A stretch of DNA of 64,000 bases from Plantago ovata (GCA_028274465.1 CM051456.1:109917397-109981396); one strand, 5' to 3'; counted from the first letter of the stretch, positions 1-13,513 are shown. Notes: generated by a model not told the origin, from the letters alone. A program made the numbers and translations.

Positions 1-771
1 CATAGATTTTACGTTTTCGATCTCGCTGGATCAACCTGGGTTGACCCGATTTAACCGCTTCTCGGAGGCCTATATGAGACGGAACCACAAAAACTCGGAA
101 AATCTCGCTAACCCGGGTTTTCACCGAGTTTTTGGACGGTTAACCCGGGTTGACCCGGATTTTTAATTAAAAAAAAAGGGGCGACTTATAAGGAAAAAAA
201 ACCTAATTTTAAAGACCAAACGCCGCTTTCCTTATTCTCCCCCTTCTCTTCTTCTCTGTCGCTCTTTCTTCTCAGACGTCTGAACGGCTGCGGCATTAAT
301 CATGGTTTGAGCTTTTGAGAGTTTCATATCACTTCTTGCTCTGCTTCTTCTTCAGTAAGGTAATTGTTCTTCGCTTACTTAGTTACTGCCGTTACTGGTA
401 CTGTTTGACTTGAAAGTCGACTAAATCGACTACTGTTAGTTTTCTTCTGCTAAATCGACTACTGCTATCTGTGTTACTGGTACTGGTTGATTTGATACTC
501 TGTGTACTCTGCTTCAGTAGTACTTAGTAGTTAGCACCGCGTCCAGTACTCCAGTTAGCTCTGTCGGTGTTGTACTGTACTAACTGTAGTTATCTTTGTT
601 GTTAAAATTGTTTAAACTATGCTTTTGATTATTAGTAGTTAGTACTACTACTGTCAAGTTAGCTATGTTCTTCCAGTTAGCTCGAGTGTATTGTTTCTAG
701 CTCGATTGATATTTTTTCTGCCAATTTACTGAACTTGGCAATGACTTAAATTTAAATTAATATGGCCAGAT

Positions 772-3548
772 ATGGAGACCTCTGACACTCAGCCATCACA
801 ACCATCCTCAACTGCTGGTGCTGCTAGTAGTGTCCGTGTGAAAGCTGATCCTGCCTGGAGGCACTCTAAAGAAATTGGAAAAACAGCTACCAAGAAGGCA
901 ATTCTGCAGTGCCTTCTCTGTGAGAAAGTGTTCAAGGGTGGAGGGATTACTATAGTGAAACAACATCTAGCACGCATTCCAGGTGAGACTGCTGGCTGTA
1001 AGAATGTTACTAAAGACATTATTGATGAAATTAATGGTGTTATAAATATACATAATAGTGTCAAAAAGAGTAGACGTGAACTGAATGATGCACTTGAAAG
1101 TGTTGATGAAGAATTAGAATACGAAGGAGATGCTTTAGATGGTTCTAAGGTGAAGAAAGCGAAAACTATTCAGTCTTATATGAAAGGTAACTCAAGCATA
1201 GATACTACCCAAACTACCATTAAGAACTGGCAAAACGCAGATAGGAAACATGATGCAGATATGGCTGTTGCTTTGTGGTTTTATGATGCTTATATTCCCC
1301 TCAATGATGTTAATTCTCAATATTTTAAAGCAGCAATGAATAAGGTTTCAACTATGGGAAGTGGATACTATGGTCCAACTTATCATGCTTTAAGAGTCCC
1401 TTTACTTAAAGAAGCTAAAACGCAGATTTCTTTAACTATCGAGTCTCTTCGTTCTAGATGGGTTGATGAGGGGTGTACTATAATGGGCGATGGATGGACA
1501 GACAATAGGGGTCGATCATTGATCAACTTCTTGGTGTATAGCACTAACGACATATCATTTATTGAGTCTTGTGATATTTCTGACATCTCTGCAACTGGTG
1601 AAGCATTGTGTAATCTGTTTTCAAAAATTGTTGAATTGGTTGGTAAGGAAAATGTAGTTCACTTGGTTACTGACAATGCAGCGAATTACAAATTGGCTGG
1701 AACAAAATTGCATGAAAAGTATCCCACAATTTATTGGTCTCCATGCTCTGCCCATTGTATCAATTTGATGTTACAGGATGTTGGGAAACTTGATGTGGTT
1801 AAGAATTGTATCAAGATGGCTTCTAGGATCACTGTGTTTGTTTATAACACCAAGTGGACACGTGGTTGGTTACGGCAACAAGAAGGATGGACTGAGATTA
1901 TTACTCCGGGGCTACTAGATTTGGTACCAACTTCATTGCATTGAAGAGTTTGTTTGATCATAAGCATCACTTGGAGGCCTTGGTCATACATCCTGATTTT
2001 CAGAAGTACTTAAAATTCCAAAGGGTAGGCGAGTGAAAGAGATAGTACATGATAGTAAGTTTTGGAATAATTGTCGACTCATTGTGAAAGTAATGGAGCC
2101 ACTGATGAGGTTGTTGCGTATATGTGACACGGACTCAAGTCCTTCTTTGGGTTATGTCTTTGAGGGATTGACAAGATCAATTAGAGGGATAAATGAATAT
2201 TCATGAACAATGAGACCAAATACAAGAAATTTACAGATGTCATTGATCAGAGGTGGGATGGTATGTTGAGGAAGAATTTGCATGCGGCTGCATATTGGTT
2301 AAATCCTACATTTCAGTATGATACAGAGCATCCAATGCCCGAGGAAGCTTATGATGATTTCATTGATCTTATTCAAGATCTTCATGGAGATACCGAAGGC
2401 ATTACAAATGAGATTTCTATGTTCCGTGATGCAAGAGGTAAGTTTGCAAAGCCACTTGCAAGAAAGTCAATCAAGGATACACGTCCAGGTATGTATTATT
2501 TTCATTTTTCCTATTCTATTTTTCTGTTTTTTGCTGTTTGTTTGTGTTTTATGATTTTGTCTGTCTGTTTTTGTTTATAGATGCATGGTGGAGACTATTT
2601 GGCCAAGGTGCACCTAATTTAAGGAAGCTTGCAATCAGACTATTGAGTCATACATCATCGTCTTCAGGTTGTGAACGTAATTGGAGTGTGTTTGAGCATA
2701 TTCATACTAAGAGGAGAAACAGGTTGGAGCATCAAAGACTTAATGACCTTGTCTTTGTTCATTACAATCTGCGCTTGAAAGATCGGTACTTTACGCTTTC
2801 ACTACATTTATCTTTGTTCAAATGAATTTAATGGCTTTGATGAGGTTTGAATGTTTGCATGACTTGTGTTATTTTATATTGTCTTGTAGTGGTAAGAAAT
2901 GTCATACGATCCCATTGACTATGAATGTGTTGATAAGGTTGATTTTTGGGTAATTGATGATGAACCTAATGGTGAGCTTGAATATGAAGAAATTGAGGCT
3001 CTTGAGAATGGAGTTGCTGATGGTAGACATCCTAATCAAGGTGAGAATTATTTCACCCATAGTTTATATGCGGATATGCCTATTATCCTTGTTTCTTTTG
3101 CTGGTTTGTGTTTCTTCTACCTTTTCTTATATCATTATTATGTTGTACTCATCTGTCCCGCTCATTTCTTTACGTATTCCTTTTTGGTCCGTCTCAATCA
3201 ATTCTTTACGTTTCTATTTTTGGAAGGTACCCCACATACCATTTATATTACTTTAATCATTGTCCTCACATTCACACTTTACTTTAATCCTTTTCCCCAC
3301 CACTACCATTTAAATATTGACCCACATTCCATTCTATATTAATAAAAATCACTATCAAACAAAACCTATCATTAAAAACCGTGCAAAAAGCAAAAGTAGG
3401 CTTCTCACCGGGACGGAGGAAGTACTTTGTAGTTAATGATAACAATGATAACATTGACCTTGAGCTGCTTGATGATGATTTTGGTGCTACGCCCGAAAGC
3501 AGCCATCCTACTTGGGCAAATGATTGCAATTGGGGAGCTAATTTATAA
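772..3548 (+). pseudogene. hAT transposase (BED finger, DUF659, hAT C-terminal dimerisation), frameshifted
   Basis: The first exon opens at 772. A BED-type zinc finger (CLLCEKVF followed by a KQHLAR-type His region) sits near residues 44-80. It is followed by a DUF659/RNase H-like transposase core with GDGWTD, LVTDNAANY and SPCSAHCINLML. The dimerisation motif SSGCERNWSVFEHIHTKRRN lies in a later exon at about 2581-2786. The acidic C-terminal exons run from about 2899 to a stop at 3546-3548, around an intron that holds a MITE. Reading continues only if three single-base losses are allowed: GGGG near 1908-1911, the A/T run near 2009-2014, and near 2200-2203. As it stands the gene cannot make a full transposase. 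Introns near 2489-2580 and 2787-2890 have GT/AG borders. Confidence 0.8.
3148..3422. mobile_element. Stowaway-like MITE inside an intron of the hAT transposase
   Basis: The element is bounded by TA dinucleotides at 3146-3147 and 3423-3424. Its ends are CTCATCTGTCCCGCTCATTT and, read inward from the right, CTTCCTCCGTCCCGGTGAGA, which fit the Stowaway terminus CTCCCTCCGTCCC. It is 275 bp long and AT-rich, with no coding potential. Transposase coding resumes right after it, so it is a later insertion into the hAT element. Confidence 0.8.
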
Positions 3549-3936
3549 GCGAATAGAAAGATGGTGTCATGGTGGTCATTAAAATGTTTAGAGTTGTGAA
3601 TTTGTTTGAACCGTGAACTTGTCTCTTTGGATTATTGTAATGTTTGAACTTGTTTGTTTGGATCATTTGAAGTTTGAACTTGTTTGCTTGGTATGGATCA
3701 TGTAATGTTCTAAATTCTAATGATGTACTACTACTATGAGTGATTTTATTTTGGTTTCTATGAGTTTATAATTTATATTGACATTTATGTTTTAATTTCA
3801 ATGTAATATGTATAGTATTTATTTATATAATTTGATATATTAATTAAATGGACCGAGACATCACTCCGAGATGACCCGGGTTGATCCTTCTCAGGAGGTC
3901 GTCCGAGACGGCCTCCGAGACGAGATTCAAAACATA

Positions 3937-4042
3937 GTGATTTTATAACATTAATAAGTGAATGAATAAAATAGTGAAAATCAATCATTTACTTAATATG
4001 TGTGAAAACATCTCAAACTAATTATAATAAAAAACGGAGGGA
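3937..4042. mobile_element. Right half of a Stowaway-like MITE, split by the hAT insertion
   Basis: The stretch ending AAAACGGAGGGAGTA matches the right half of the Stowaway-like element at 29749-30061. Shared landmarks are AATCAATCATTTAC/CTTAATATGTGTG and the terminal (C/T)GGAGGGAGTA. No left half is present downstream of the hAT element, so it should lie left of the window start. Confidence 0.65.
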
Positions 4043-4234
4043 GTACGAAGTACGAAGTATATCATATGGTAAAAGGACTACATTGGAATACCAATTTCCG
4101 GAAAAACAATCATTGCCCCACCCTGTTCCTTAACCATTAAATCCGATCCAAATTCCAAAATCAAAACTCTTTGATTCCTGGAGTTAGGGTTTTTTTTCTT
4201 TCTGGTTCACCAGCTAAATAATCTCAGCTCAATC

Positions 4235-6529
4235 ATGGCTCGTATGGCGCGAATTTGCATCCAATCGCTGCTAAAGTTGCTAAATTCCGCTCTAGGAATG
4301 GCCGGAATCGCCATGGTCATGTACTCCCTCTGGATGCTCCGGACATGGCTTCGTCACATCGAATCCGATCACGCTCCGGTCCCTTGGTAAATTCAAACTC
4401 TGTATTTTCAGTTTGTTATTATGAAATTTAAATCAATTTGGAGGATTTATACATATCTATTTGTGTGTACGTATTTGACATGTATTAATTATATAAACAC
4501 AGGTTTATTTACACAATACTTGGCCTTGGGGTTGCTGTGTGCGTCATCACTTTCTCCGGCCATGTTGCCGCTGAGACCGCTAATGGTTGCTGCCTATATA
4601 TTGTATCCTTTTCTTTCAATTTATTGCATCGCTTGAGGTAGTGGTACTTTTGGAATGTGGATCACTGGACTATTGGGTGTATGAATTAGCTGGTTTTCGT
4701 GTTACCTGCGCGATGAATTGCTCAATCCCATGTGTTTTCGTTTTCCAATCTATGCCTTTGCAATAGTTTTATTTGTTCATATGTTTGCACACGTCAAGAA
4801 AATGAAACTCAATGCATTTATGTATTTAGCGAAACAATTATTAAAATATAAAGCGCACTTATGTTTGTAATTGCCGGTGGTGCGGGATGGGATGTGGAGT
4901 CCCTCCTCATTCTAGTTTTGGTCTTTACCGAGAGAGAACTGAGTATGTTGAATAATACTTTCCTTTATCTGAGTGGTGTTAGCTTATGTCGTGATTTTAT
5001 CTGTGCTTTTGACTTCTGCGACATGTTCTAGTTGAATTCGTAAGCAACTGTATAACGGTCAAAATTCAAATCACAGGTTAGACTTCTCATGTATGTCATT
5101 AAGTTTGTTTTATCTCATCTGCCTACCCAATTCTCATTATATCATCTGTGTATCTCTGTAGAAGAACATAATTCATAGGCAATGAAGCATGTGGTTCATT
5201 TGAACTCCTTACATGTTTTATCCTTCTTGCTCTAGGTGTGATCTTTGGAGAAAACAAAATCATCTGTACATCATTGCAATCTTTTTGTTAAACCACTCCT
5301 TTATAAAGTGTTAACTGTATACTGCTGGTATTTCAATTAAATTACGTGACCTTTTTTTTTCCTTGTTTACATAGACGCCCCAACTAAAATGCTTTTCAAA
5401 AGCATCTACAAAACATTTTCTTTAATGTCTCCGTGTTTAATTTGCATTCGTTTAAAATGTATTAGACTATCCATAACATTGCGTAGATTTTTGTAAGATA
5501 GTGTATTTAGTTGCTCGACTTCAATACACAATTACACATGTTGCTTGCTGTATGCTTTTTATTCTTATGCGACTGGCATTACTGTATGACAGCTTTTAAT
5601 TATATTTGGAACATGGGCCAATATTCTGCCCTCTTATTATCACAAGTTGCTGATTATGGATGTATAATTCTATGTTTATCACTTTGAAAATGTGTACATA
5701 TTGAATATGTCTCTCCTTTTGTCGAGCTTAACCATATCAGTACATGATTTTTGTACTTGTGCTTTTTGTGCTGGAAGCTACAGTGACAGCTGATGTGTTC
5801 TTAAACAGCAACTGGAAAGAGGTATGCATAACTATTTTATTCCTCAAGTGTACAGCTATACCAATGATGTAGATCTTAAAATATTTTAAATCTGATTGTT
5901 TATTAGGACTTCCCAGAAGATTCAACCGGGTTCTTTGATCAGTTGAAGGACTTCATCAAGGATAACTTTGACATCTGCAAATGGATTGGCTTGAGTGTGG
6001 TAGCTTTACAGGTAAGTTAGCTGTTTTATCTTTGCCTTGACTTTCAAGAAAGAAATAGTGTGATGCACTGTACTGTTTTTGTGTTGCATTTGTTTATTTT
6101 GAGGTCCTTCAATATAATAGTGTGCCTTAGTGATCTTCTCGCTGCTAATGAATTCTTCTCTCTAGGGGCTAAGCATGTTTCTGGCAATGATTCTCAAAGC
6201 AATTGGGCCACATCCCCCGGTATACTATGACAGTGATGATGAATATCTACCAGATACAGTTCCCTTGCTTAAGAACTACGTTCCACCACAATCTTATGCT
6301 GTTAGTGGCCAGCCCAATTGGCCCAAGAACGATTCGTGGAATGTAAGAATAAATAGCAAGGTAAATATGCATTTAACTAGAAACAATATATTAATGCTAC
6401 TTATTGAATCTTAACAGAGATGATAACTTATTATGCACAGGTTATCATTGAATCACATAATTTTGTGGCTAGCTGTTCAATTGGTCAACATGAACATATA
6501 CTTCTTTTTTTATGCAGGTCAGCAGGTAA
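4235..6529 (+). CDS. Tetraspanin, plant TET18/19-like, six exons, about 214 aa
   Basis: Exons are 4235-4386, 4503-4602, 5741-5821, 5907-6011, 6166-6360 and 6518-6529, all with GT/AG borders and a closed frame (645 nt). It is a four-pass membrane protein of plasma-membrane microdomains. TM1 is about residues 9-31 and TM2 about 52-74, followed by NGCC. TM3 is about 85-105. The large extracellular loop contains [10 protein letters not shown] and CKWIGLS, and TM4 is about 143-165. The cytosolic tail has [13 protein letters not shown]. The order and the tail match plant tetraspanin-18/19 proteins from memory of the family. The last exon is tiny and has several possible AG acceptors (6517, 6522, 6525), so the last few residues are uncertain. 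No frame breaks are seen. The start is the first ATG after a short leader in 4170-4234. Confidence 0.88.
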
Positions 6530-6599
6530 ACAATTATCTTTGTAAGACCTGATAACCGTGAAGGAGAACTTGGAGTCTGTTCTGCCGGTGTCTTTTGTG

Positions 6600-8266
6600 C
6601 TAAGATATTCGTCTGTGAGCTTCAGTAAATCCGGTAAATATGTGCATATGCAGAGACAATGTATATTCTTCATATATTTGCATTTGTAACTTATTCTCGG
6701 TTCTTGGTGGAGTTGTATCATATCATATTATAATGTTACGTACAGTATGAATTAGTATAATATATATATCAGTATTGTGTAAAATGATTGATGAATATCT
6801 GTCGTATAAAGCCTTTGGTACCGTTTTATATGTGGGATATTACTATTTGGGATTTTGGAATCACATCACATGGACCACTCTCGTTCAAAAATAGCAGATC
6901 AACAGGTAACGTTCAGAAGCTGCGTTCTGATCAGCCAAAGGAAGAGATGAAGAGTTGTGATTCACTCGTTTTTTCTTTTCTTTTCAGATTCATGAATTGT
7001 TTGAAACTGGTTTGAACGGAAGATTGTAGGTGAATAATGTGTTAGGGTAGGCGTACGTGTTAGCAGAACCTGCAGACAAAAATTCAAACACTATTGATTA
7101 AATATCTACCATGAAGGCGGATCAATAATCAACAACAGCGATGCCTTGGCATTTAAGATTCAACTAATTTATGTCCCTCCAAAATCCTGATGTCTCCAGA
7201 CGCCCATGGCTTGCTCTAGTTCTTCTCTTCTGCAGAAAAGAGAAAAATGAGTGCAAGTCTACTGCCACAAAGTGCTTCCATAAATACAATGTTACAAATT
7301 CATATAGAAAAAAAAAAATGAGAAACAGAGAAGAATTGAAGGAGAGAATTGAGGAATCAGATTCAAGCATGGTAGTGACAGTTTGTTCAAGGAAACGAAC
7401 ATAGCGCGGGAATACAGAGATTTAATGCAGCAGATCAAGGCCCAAAGGGGACAATTCAAACGCAGCAAGAGCAGCTACACCAGTTACATAGAATCAAGAA
7501 TCGTAACAGAATGGGATAAGCGTGACATCAATGACTCCCTCACAATCTGGAAAGATCGATTATTAACGTTGGATTAAAGGCTTATTTTCACCTTCTGTAC
7601 GGTAGCATTGTGATTGGATGTAAATAGGTTTTTCCTTTTAACGTAGCTCTGTAAATTTAGCACTATAAATTAGGCGTTAGGGTTCTGTATCTGTAAGCAT
7701 AGCCGCAGCTTTTCACTGCAAACCAGAAAATCAATACACAGAGAAATTCTCCATATTTGTCTATGAATTTCTGCATAACTTTTGACAATATAATCTAATG
7801 TCTTACCACCCTAAGGACCATCCTTGGCACACCCCTGGGAGATGGTAAGCGTAAAGCATACTAAACGAAATGGGAAATGGGAATGCTTGGTAGATCATGA
7901 TCGACTTGGCCAAAATGGAACATCAAGCGAATGGATTACACCACCTTTGGAGAAATCCCCGCCTCGATACCCTTTTCGACATTAAGATGTCGTCCATATA
8001 ATTTATTGCTTCATTAGGGAATTTCTTACTACAAGTCATGAAAAACATGGATATACATTTAAAGAAGTAAAATATCCTTACATTTGAATACCCAAATTAT
8101 GTGACAACTGACAACTACAAATGTAGTACTACATTGGCCATGATATATAATCCGGAAAATATGTCCAAAAGATCAAAACAGTTTCTACATATAGAACAAG
8201 AAAACTACTAGTTCTTGCTGTCCATTAAGTTTACAGAGTTGTACTACTACTACACTACTACAGGAT
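6600..8266. other. Intergenic stretch with an LTR-like remnant but no clear gene
   Basis: Short open frames occur at 7171-7404, 7383-7577 and on the other strand at 7164-7370, but none shows a family motif. The tail at about 7560-7760 (GCGTTAGGGTTCTGTATC, then TTTCACTGCAAACC) resembles the 3' end of a Copia-type LTR. I could not find a matching second end, so this is tentative. The part next to 8267 should hold the 3' UTR of the DUF1666 gene. Confidence 0.35.
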
Positions 8267-11200
8267 CTACTGACCAACCACCACAGGGAAAAGATTTGGG
8301 GAAGGGTCTCTCACCAACTTGCCATCAGTTAAACCCAGTTTCTTCATCTTCTCTTCACACCAGAACAGTTGCTCTTTGCTAATCTTCGACATTCTCAAGA
8401 CCCTTGACACTATTTTTACGTCAATAAGGGCAAGCAACATCTCAATGTCTGGCGCTGTACTAGGCCATGTTTTCTTTTATAGCTCTTGGTCTTCTTCCAC
8501 ATCTCCTTCAGTTTCATAGATTTCTGCAATATTAAGTTTCAAAACACATCAAGTTAATGCCTATCGGCTAACAATGAGCATTTTGAAAATCCAGCCTTTT
8601 ATCTTTTCTTTGCTTGTTTCGTGGGGATTTGGTATCAGTTGCATGTAACGCAGGGTTTTCACCCAGAAGTAATTCAGAGTTACATGCGATTAGATTTTAG
8701 GGAAGTAATCTCGAAAAGGGTAATTATCCAAAGTGGGAAAGTGGAAGAAGGTTTACCTTGTCGAGTGAAGATTGGACCTGTTGAACTGGAGTTGCCATTT
8801 GGTTCTGACTTCCAAATAGATTACGCGCACCACTTGATTTTTTCTTGTCCTTCTTAATAAATAGACGGAAACTCAAGATTGAGGTTTCAATAACACCGGC
8901 CAGATCTAGGGCAAGAACCATATCTGATGCGTCATCTCCCGTACTTTTCTCACCAGAAGCTACGAAAACAGAGACATAGAGTAGTGGCTGTTTCCGGGAG
9001 TGTGTGTTTAGAGTAATGTTCTGAAGAAGATAAGAAAATTGAGCAAAAAGTGATCAACATCACCACTGGAGCTTTTCAATCACTTCTGTGTTGTTCCGGT
9101 TACAGTTCCAAATTCATAAAACAGTAGTTGTTTTTAATTCTTTGGTTCAGAGGAAACATATAAACTAAAATGTGATAACAAGGCTACTATCAAGTAGTAG
9201 CATCTACCTAGAACTCAGTCTCAAACAGCCACCATGTAGGGAAATTTCCTTCTAAACCCTCAGCCCCTCTAATAGTTGACATTTTCATTAACATAAACTG
9301 ATTTCAGAAATCATGCAGACCTACTTCCAAATACATTAAGATATAACCAGCCACATAACTGGCCGCCAAATTGGACTATAATTATTTAGCGCATTGAAGC
9401 CTCCATGTGATGCCGTAGGAAAATCCAAGAATTAGGCAAATTCACTCCTACATGCCGCTAATATTTGACATGTTTCATAAACATTCACTGATTTTCAGAA
9501 TTTATGTTAACCTCCCTCTCAAATCACTGCAATATAAGTATAACTCCATAGACAACCCTCAACTGAGCTATGATCTCTGCATACTGAAGGTCATGTAGAA
9601 AGCTCCAGTGGCAGCTTACTTCAGTTCCACAGGGATATATCCAAGTGCATGTTTCCCTTGACATTAAATCAAGCACACATCGGGTGGAGAGAATAGTGAT
9701 AGTTTTTGTTTGAAAATGCAGCTATGTAGACTTTCAGATTTTGAAGGGGGAAGTGTGCTATAATTTTAACCAGGTTCCGTCATTGTTTTTGCAGGTTAAG
9801 AGACCAACAGTTAGAAACAACAAAATATACAGTATTGTAAGTTAGTTACTTCAATACCTTGGATCTTTGGAACCTGGAGCAGATTAGGCAAAGATTTTCT
9901 AGCTCGAGCATAGATGTCAGGCCTTGTTCCCTGTTCAAAAGGTTCATTTTCAATGAACCTCTGCAGCAAGACCTGAAACTGCTGGAACTGCTGAGCACTG
10001 TGGTTGTAAGAGGTCAAAGTTTCAGGCCGGTACAATATTTTCTGACTCAGCTGTGTGTATTGGCAGTGGAGTGCCTCCCATGTTAAGCACACTTGAGCCA
10101 CATAAGCAGTTTCAAGATCCTCATAAGGATCACTAACAGGCTGCTGAAGATGTTCCGCTTCCTCTTTTGCCACATCAAACTTTTAAGGGAAAGACATCGG
10201 AGGGGAGAAGCTAGCTTTCTGGAAGCAGATCTTGGTGATGGAGTTGAAGGAACATGAGAACCTGCATGATTATGAGATTTATTAGAGGTATTCATTACAG
10301 AACAGAAGAGATTAAAGGCGAAAATTTGATTATCACACCTCAGAATGCCCTACACCATCCTTGCAATCCAATAAATCATAATAATGGAGTTATTCCTTAT
10401 TTTCTATTTGTCGAATGTGGAAACTGTAGCAACTACTGTTTCATATGTTGTTCTGGTCAGTTTCATGTCAAAATTGTCCAGTTACTATATCAATGACACT
10501 CAATAACCTAATTGCCAAGAAAAGACGGGCCGGCTGGGGTACATTACATATACAGTACTAACCAAGCTTACCAAAACGAGGCGTGAAAGACTTAGGAAAG
10601 ATTTTGACAGTTATGACCAATTTGATATTATATTTTTGTTTGGATCCATAAAGTTCCAGCGAAAGCCTCCACACTAATAAACAAAAACAATGACTGTGTC
10701 CAATAATTTCCTTTGTAACCTCCAAATATGCAGTTTATGAGCATGTTTACAAGCTCAAGTAAACGGGACGACTTTCTAAGCACATCAGCTAAAAATAGAT
10801 AACTGTGGGCTCATCTCTACTTAGCATGTTAAAGTATCTGTTACTAAATACTCTGAGATATTCTGTATGCTCCCATATATCATTCCAATAACATGTAATC
10901 CTCAGTCCTCACCTCTTTCAGGAAATCATTTTCGGTGTGTGCAAATTGGAATCTTAATTTGCACAGATGTAATATCATCATTAAACGTGAACCTAAAGAT
11001 CCCTGAAAAGTTGACACATATACATAGCACACATGGTCTTGAAACATTTTAAGATTTTCAATGGAGTCTTGAAACTTAAATCCATGATTATGGAGAAAAG
11101 CATCTTCAGGGTTGGAAGAGGTAATTTTAGTCATATCTAGCAGCAGTTGTATCAATATATTTATGTTACCATGTAGAATGAAAGACGTATTTTGTACTCG

Positions 11201-11833
11201 ACACATTGAATGTTCTCTATATAGTTTCTCATAACGAGGTATTCATTTACTTCCTAACCTGCACGTGGATATCACATGTCTATGTCTAGGTTTTATATAA
11301 AGTCAATCTAGTTATCATTGACACGTATAAATAGAAAAAAACAAAACACTAATAACTAATATTCACTTTGTTAGGAGATCATAGGGTGAGATGTTAATTA
11401 CCAATTTCTCGCAGTTGCTGAGAACGCAAGCGATCAAAACCAGCATGCGCTCACAGTAAATGTCATAAACTGCATCAAAACCAGACCAGAATCGACGGCC
11501 TTCAGCTTCCACGTCCCTCCACTCACTAGTGCTCATCTCCCCCTCTACCTCTTCTTCCTCCTCCTCATCTGCCTGATTGGTTTCTTCGGGTATCAGCACC
11601 ATGAAGCTGTTTCTTCTAAGCTCCTTGAGTCTCCTCTTCACCTCATTAGAAATGAAATCATCGTCGTCATCTTCCATTTCAGCATTACCAGAATCAACGC
11701 TCACTGATTTGCCCAACACGTCATTAGCCCCACTTTTTGGCTCATCAGGCTCTGGGACAGGCTGATCCTCAGCAATGTTCTCAGTGATAGGTTTTCGGGC
11801 GTTCCTGAACTTCTTCAGTTTAAAGAAATCCAT
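8267..11833 (-). CDS. DUF1666 family protein, four exons, three apparent single-base deletions
   Basis: Exons, read downward, are 11833-11402, 10261-9858, 8959-8757 and 8523-8267. The N-terminus is MDFFKLKKFRNARKP, followed by an acidic stretch (EMEDDDDDF, EEEEEEVEGE) and the family signature EWRDVEAEGRRFWSGFDAVY. Exon 2 holds STPSPRSASRKLASPLRCLS, then HLQQPVSDPYEDLETAYVAQ and WEALHCQYTQLS. Exon 3 holds DMVLALDLAGVIETSILSF, and exon 4 EQLFWCEEKMKKLG in the corrected frame. These are the conserved blocks of plant DUF1666 (sometimes labelled L34Ae-like); the molecular function is unknown. The frame is broken at A/T runs 11436-11439, 10181-10184 and 8474-8477, each one base short. Adding one base at each gives exactly 1299 nt (432 aa), so I think the gene is real and the breaks are sequence errors. 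A 5' UTR intron probably lies upstream (GTAAGT donor near 12380-12386). Confidence 0.82.
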
Positions 11834-13140
11834 TGCTGCACGACAGAGAGCTAGCTAGTTCTGTTTCACAGCTGAAAACGACAGATTCGTAAACAATAAG
11901 CATAGAAACCTACACAATTGTCATTACACATTGCGACACCACACGTGCCACGAAAACAAACTCCACACAACATTCTAAAGAGTAAATTCCATTTTTCCCT
12001 GAATCCCTGAAGATGTACGTCCAGCCAAGAGTCCCTTTTTAATTAAGCATCAAGATCCAATTTTTCAGTCAAGAAACAACCACTCAGCCTCACATAAACA
12101 ATATTGAGCAGGTGCTACCAGTCACCATCAAAGAGCAAAGATAAATCTAGCAACAACAACAACACCAGCACATTAATAGACAAAAACACAGACAACAAGA
12201 GCCAAAACCAAACCAAGAAAACTACATTTCCCACCTACTCATCTTCATTTCTCCAACCTTTTCTTCACAACCAATTCAATCAACTCACAGAGAAAAGAAA
12301 ACAACACAAAACCGACAAAAAGATAGAAACTTTAGGGCGAACAAAGCAAGAAACCAAGAACAAACAGTAGTAGAAAAGATCACTTACAAAAAATGACTCC
12401 CTGCAAGACACCGCCAATGATCAAAACCCTAATCGACGGAGAACGAGAGGTAAACAGGTGGTTTTTGATTTTTGAAAAGAAACAAGGGGTGTATTTTGTC
12501 ACTGGGATTTGAGGTGTAAGCATTAAATGCAAGACCTTTTTGAACAGCAAATGAATGAAATTTCCCGGATTCCCATATCAACAAAAAGAGACAAGATTTC
12601 AGTATGGCACAAAGGGGGTTCGAGTAAGCACAGTTTAAATTTGAGGGTGATTTGCATTAATTAACGAAGAAACAAAGGATTGGGATTGCATTTGCATTGT
12701 ACACTACATTGCTGTTTTTACTCAAGAAATAATTAGCCTAATGATAAGATTATTAGTTAGTAGAGTAAAGAAGAGAGAGTCTAGTAAGTGTCCTGCATTG
12801 GGGAAATTTTCATAATTTCAATGCAGAGAATAATGTCAGAGGGGAACATTATACTATACTACAAACCATAGTCTAGTCTACGCAAATACAAGAGTACAAT
12901 AGAAATATTACAACTACACATGTGTTGGGTACAGTTCACTGTTTCTTGCACTCTACCCAGTGGAGTGAGTGGAGAAACAACACACTAACCCAGCCCAAAC
13001 TAAGATATGTTTCTTTTTCTATTTTCAGACTTGAGGATCCTATGTTCTAAATTGCCTTCTCATCCTTGTGTGTTGTTGTGATTTACTTCTATAAGATTAA
13101 AAATTTTGATTCTATAAAAAAAAGGAATATAAATGTAACA
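11834..13140 (-). promoter_or_regulatory. 5' UTR and promoter region of the DUF1666 gene
   Basis: Read on the minus strand, AAACCCTAATCGACGGAGAA-like leader sequence near 12420-12450 is followed by a GTAAGTGATC donor near 12380. A polypyrimidine/AG region lies just above the ATG at 11831-11833. This suggests a spliced 5' UTR. The reading frame at 12104-12370 (+) is low-complexity AAC/ACA-rich sequence inside that intron and is unlikely to be a gene. No other gene is seen up to 13140. Confidence 0.45.
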
Positions 13141-13199
13141 ATACTGGACAGGATGCAAACAATGTTTACCAATCATCACCCCCGATTTCAAGATTAGAT

Positions 13200-13513
13200 C
13201 GGTGAAGGGTTCAGACTAACAAGTCAAGTCGATTCGATCTGATCGTTGGCTCTATCGATCAATGATCGTCAGAAATATAGGGCTGCTTGTGGTTGACGAG
13301 TTTCACAAAATTGAACTCATGATCGGCTCGTCAAATGATCACATTGATCGCGAGCTGATCGAAAAGCTCGACTCGTTTTTGCTGCGAGCGCTCGATTCGT
13401 TAAAGCTCGAAAATAAGATCTTTTACAATGTAAATTTGTGGATCATACATACAATCTATTACAAACACTATAGAAAATAAGACTAACATAAATTCATAAG
13501 TACATAAGATAGG

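Larger units (their letters stand above)
1..3936 (+). mobile_element. hAT-superfamily DNA transposon, near-complete
   Basis: The two ends carry an imperfect inverted repeat: left TTACGTTTTCGATCTCG (about 9-25) against CTATGTTTTGAATCTCG read inward from about 3934, 13 of 17 matching. Both subterminal zones are rich in short GGGTTGACCC/AACCCGGGTT-type repeats (30-160 and 3860-3920), as expected for transposase-binding subterminal repeats. Between them is a BED/DUF659/hAT-dimerisation transposase gene. The exact left end and the 8-bp target duplication are uncertain because the element touches the window edge. The flanking sequence at 3937-4042 is the right half of a Stowaway MITE, so this transposon inserted into a MITE. 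Confidence 0.8.

Noticed and set aside
12104-12370. 88-codon frame as a gene
   Set aside because: Low-complexity Asn/Thr/Lys sequence in the probable 5' UTR intron of the opposite-strand gene; no homology or promoter.
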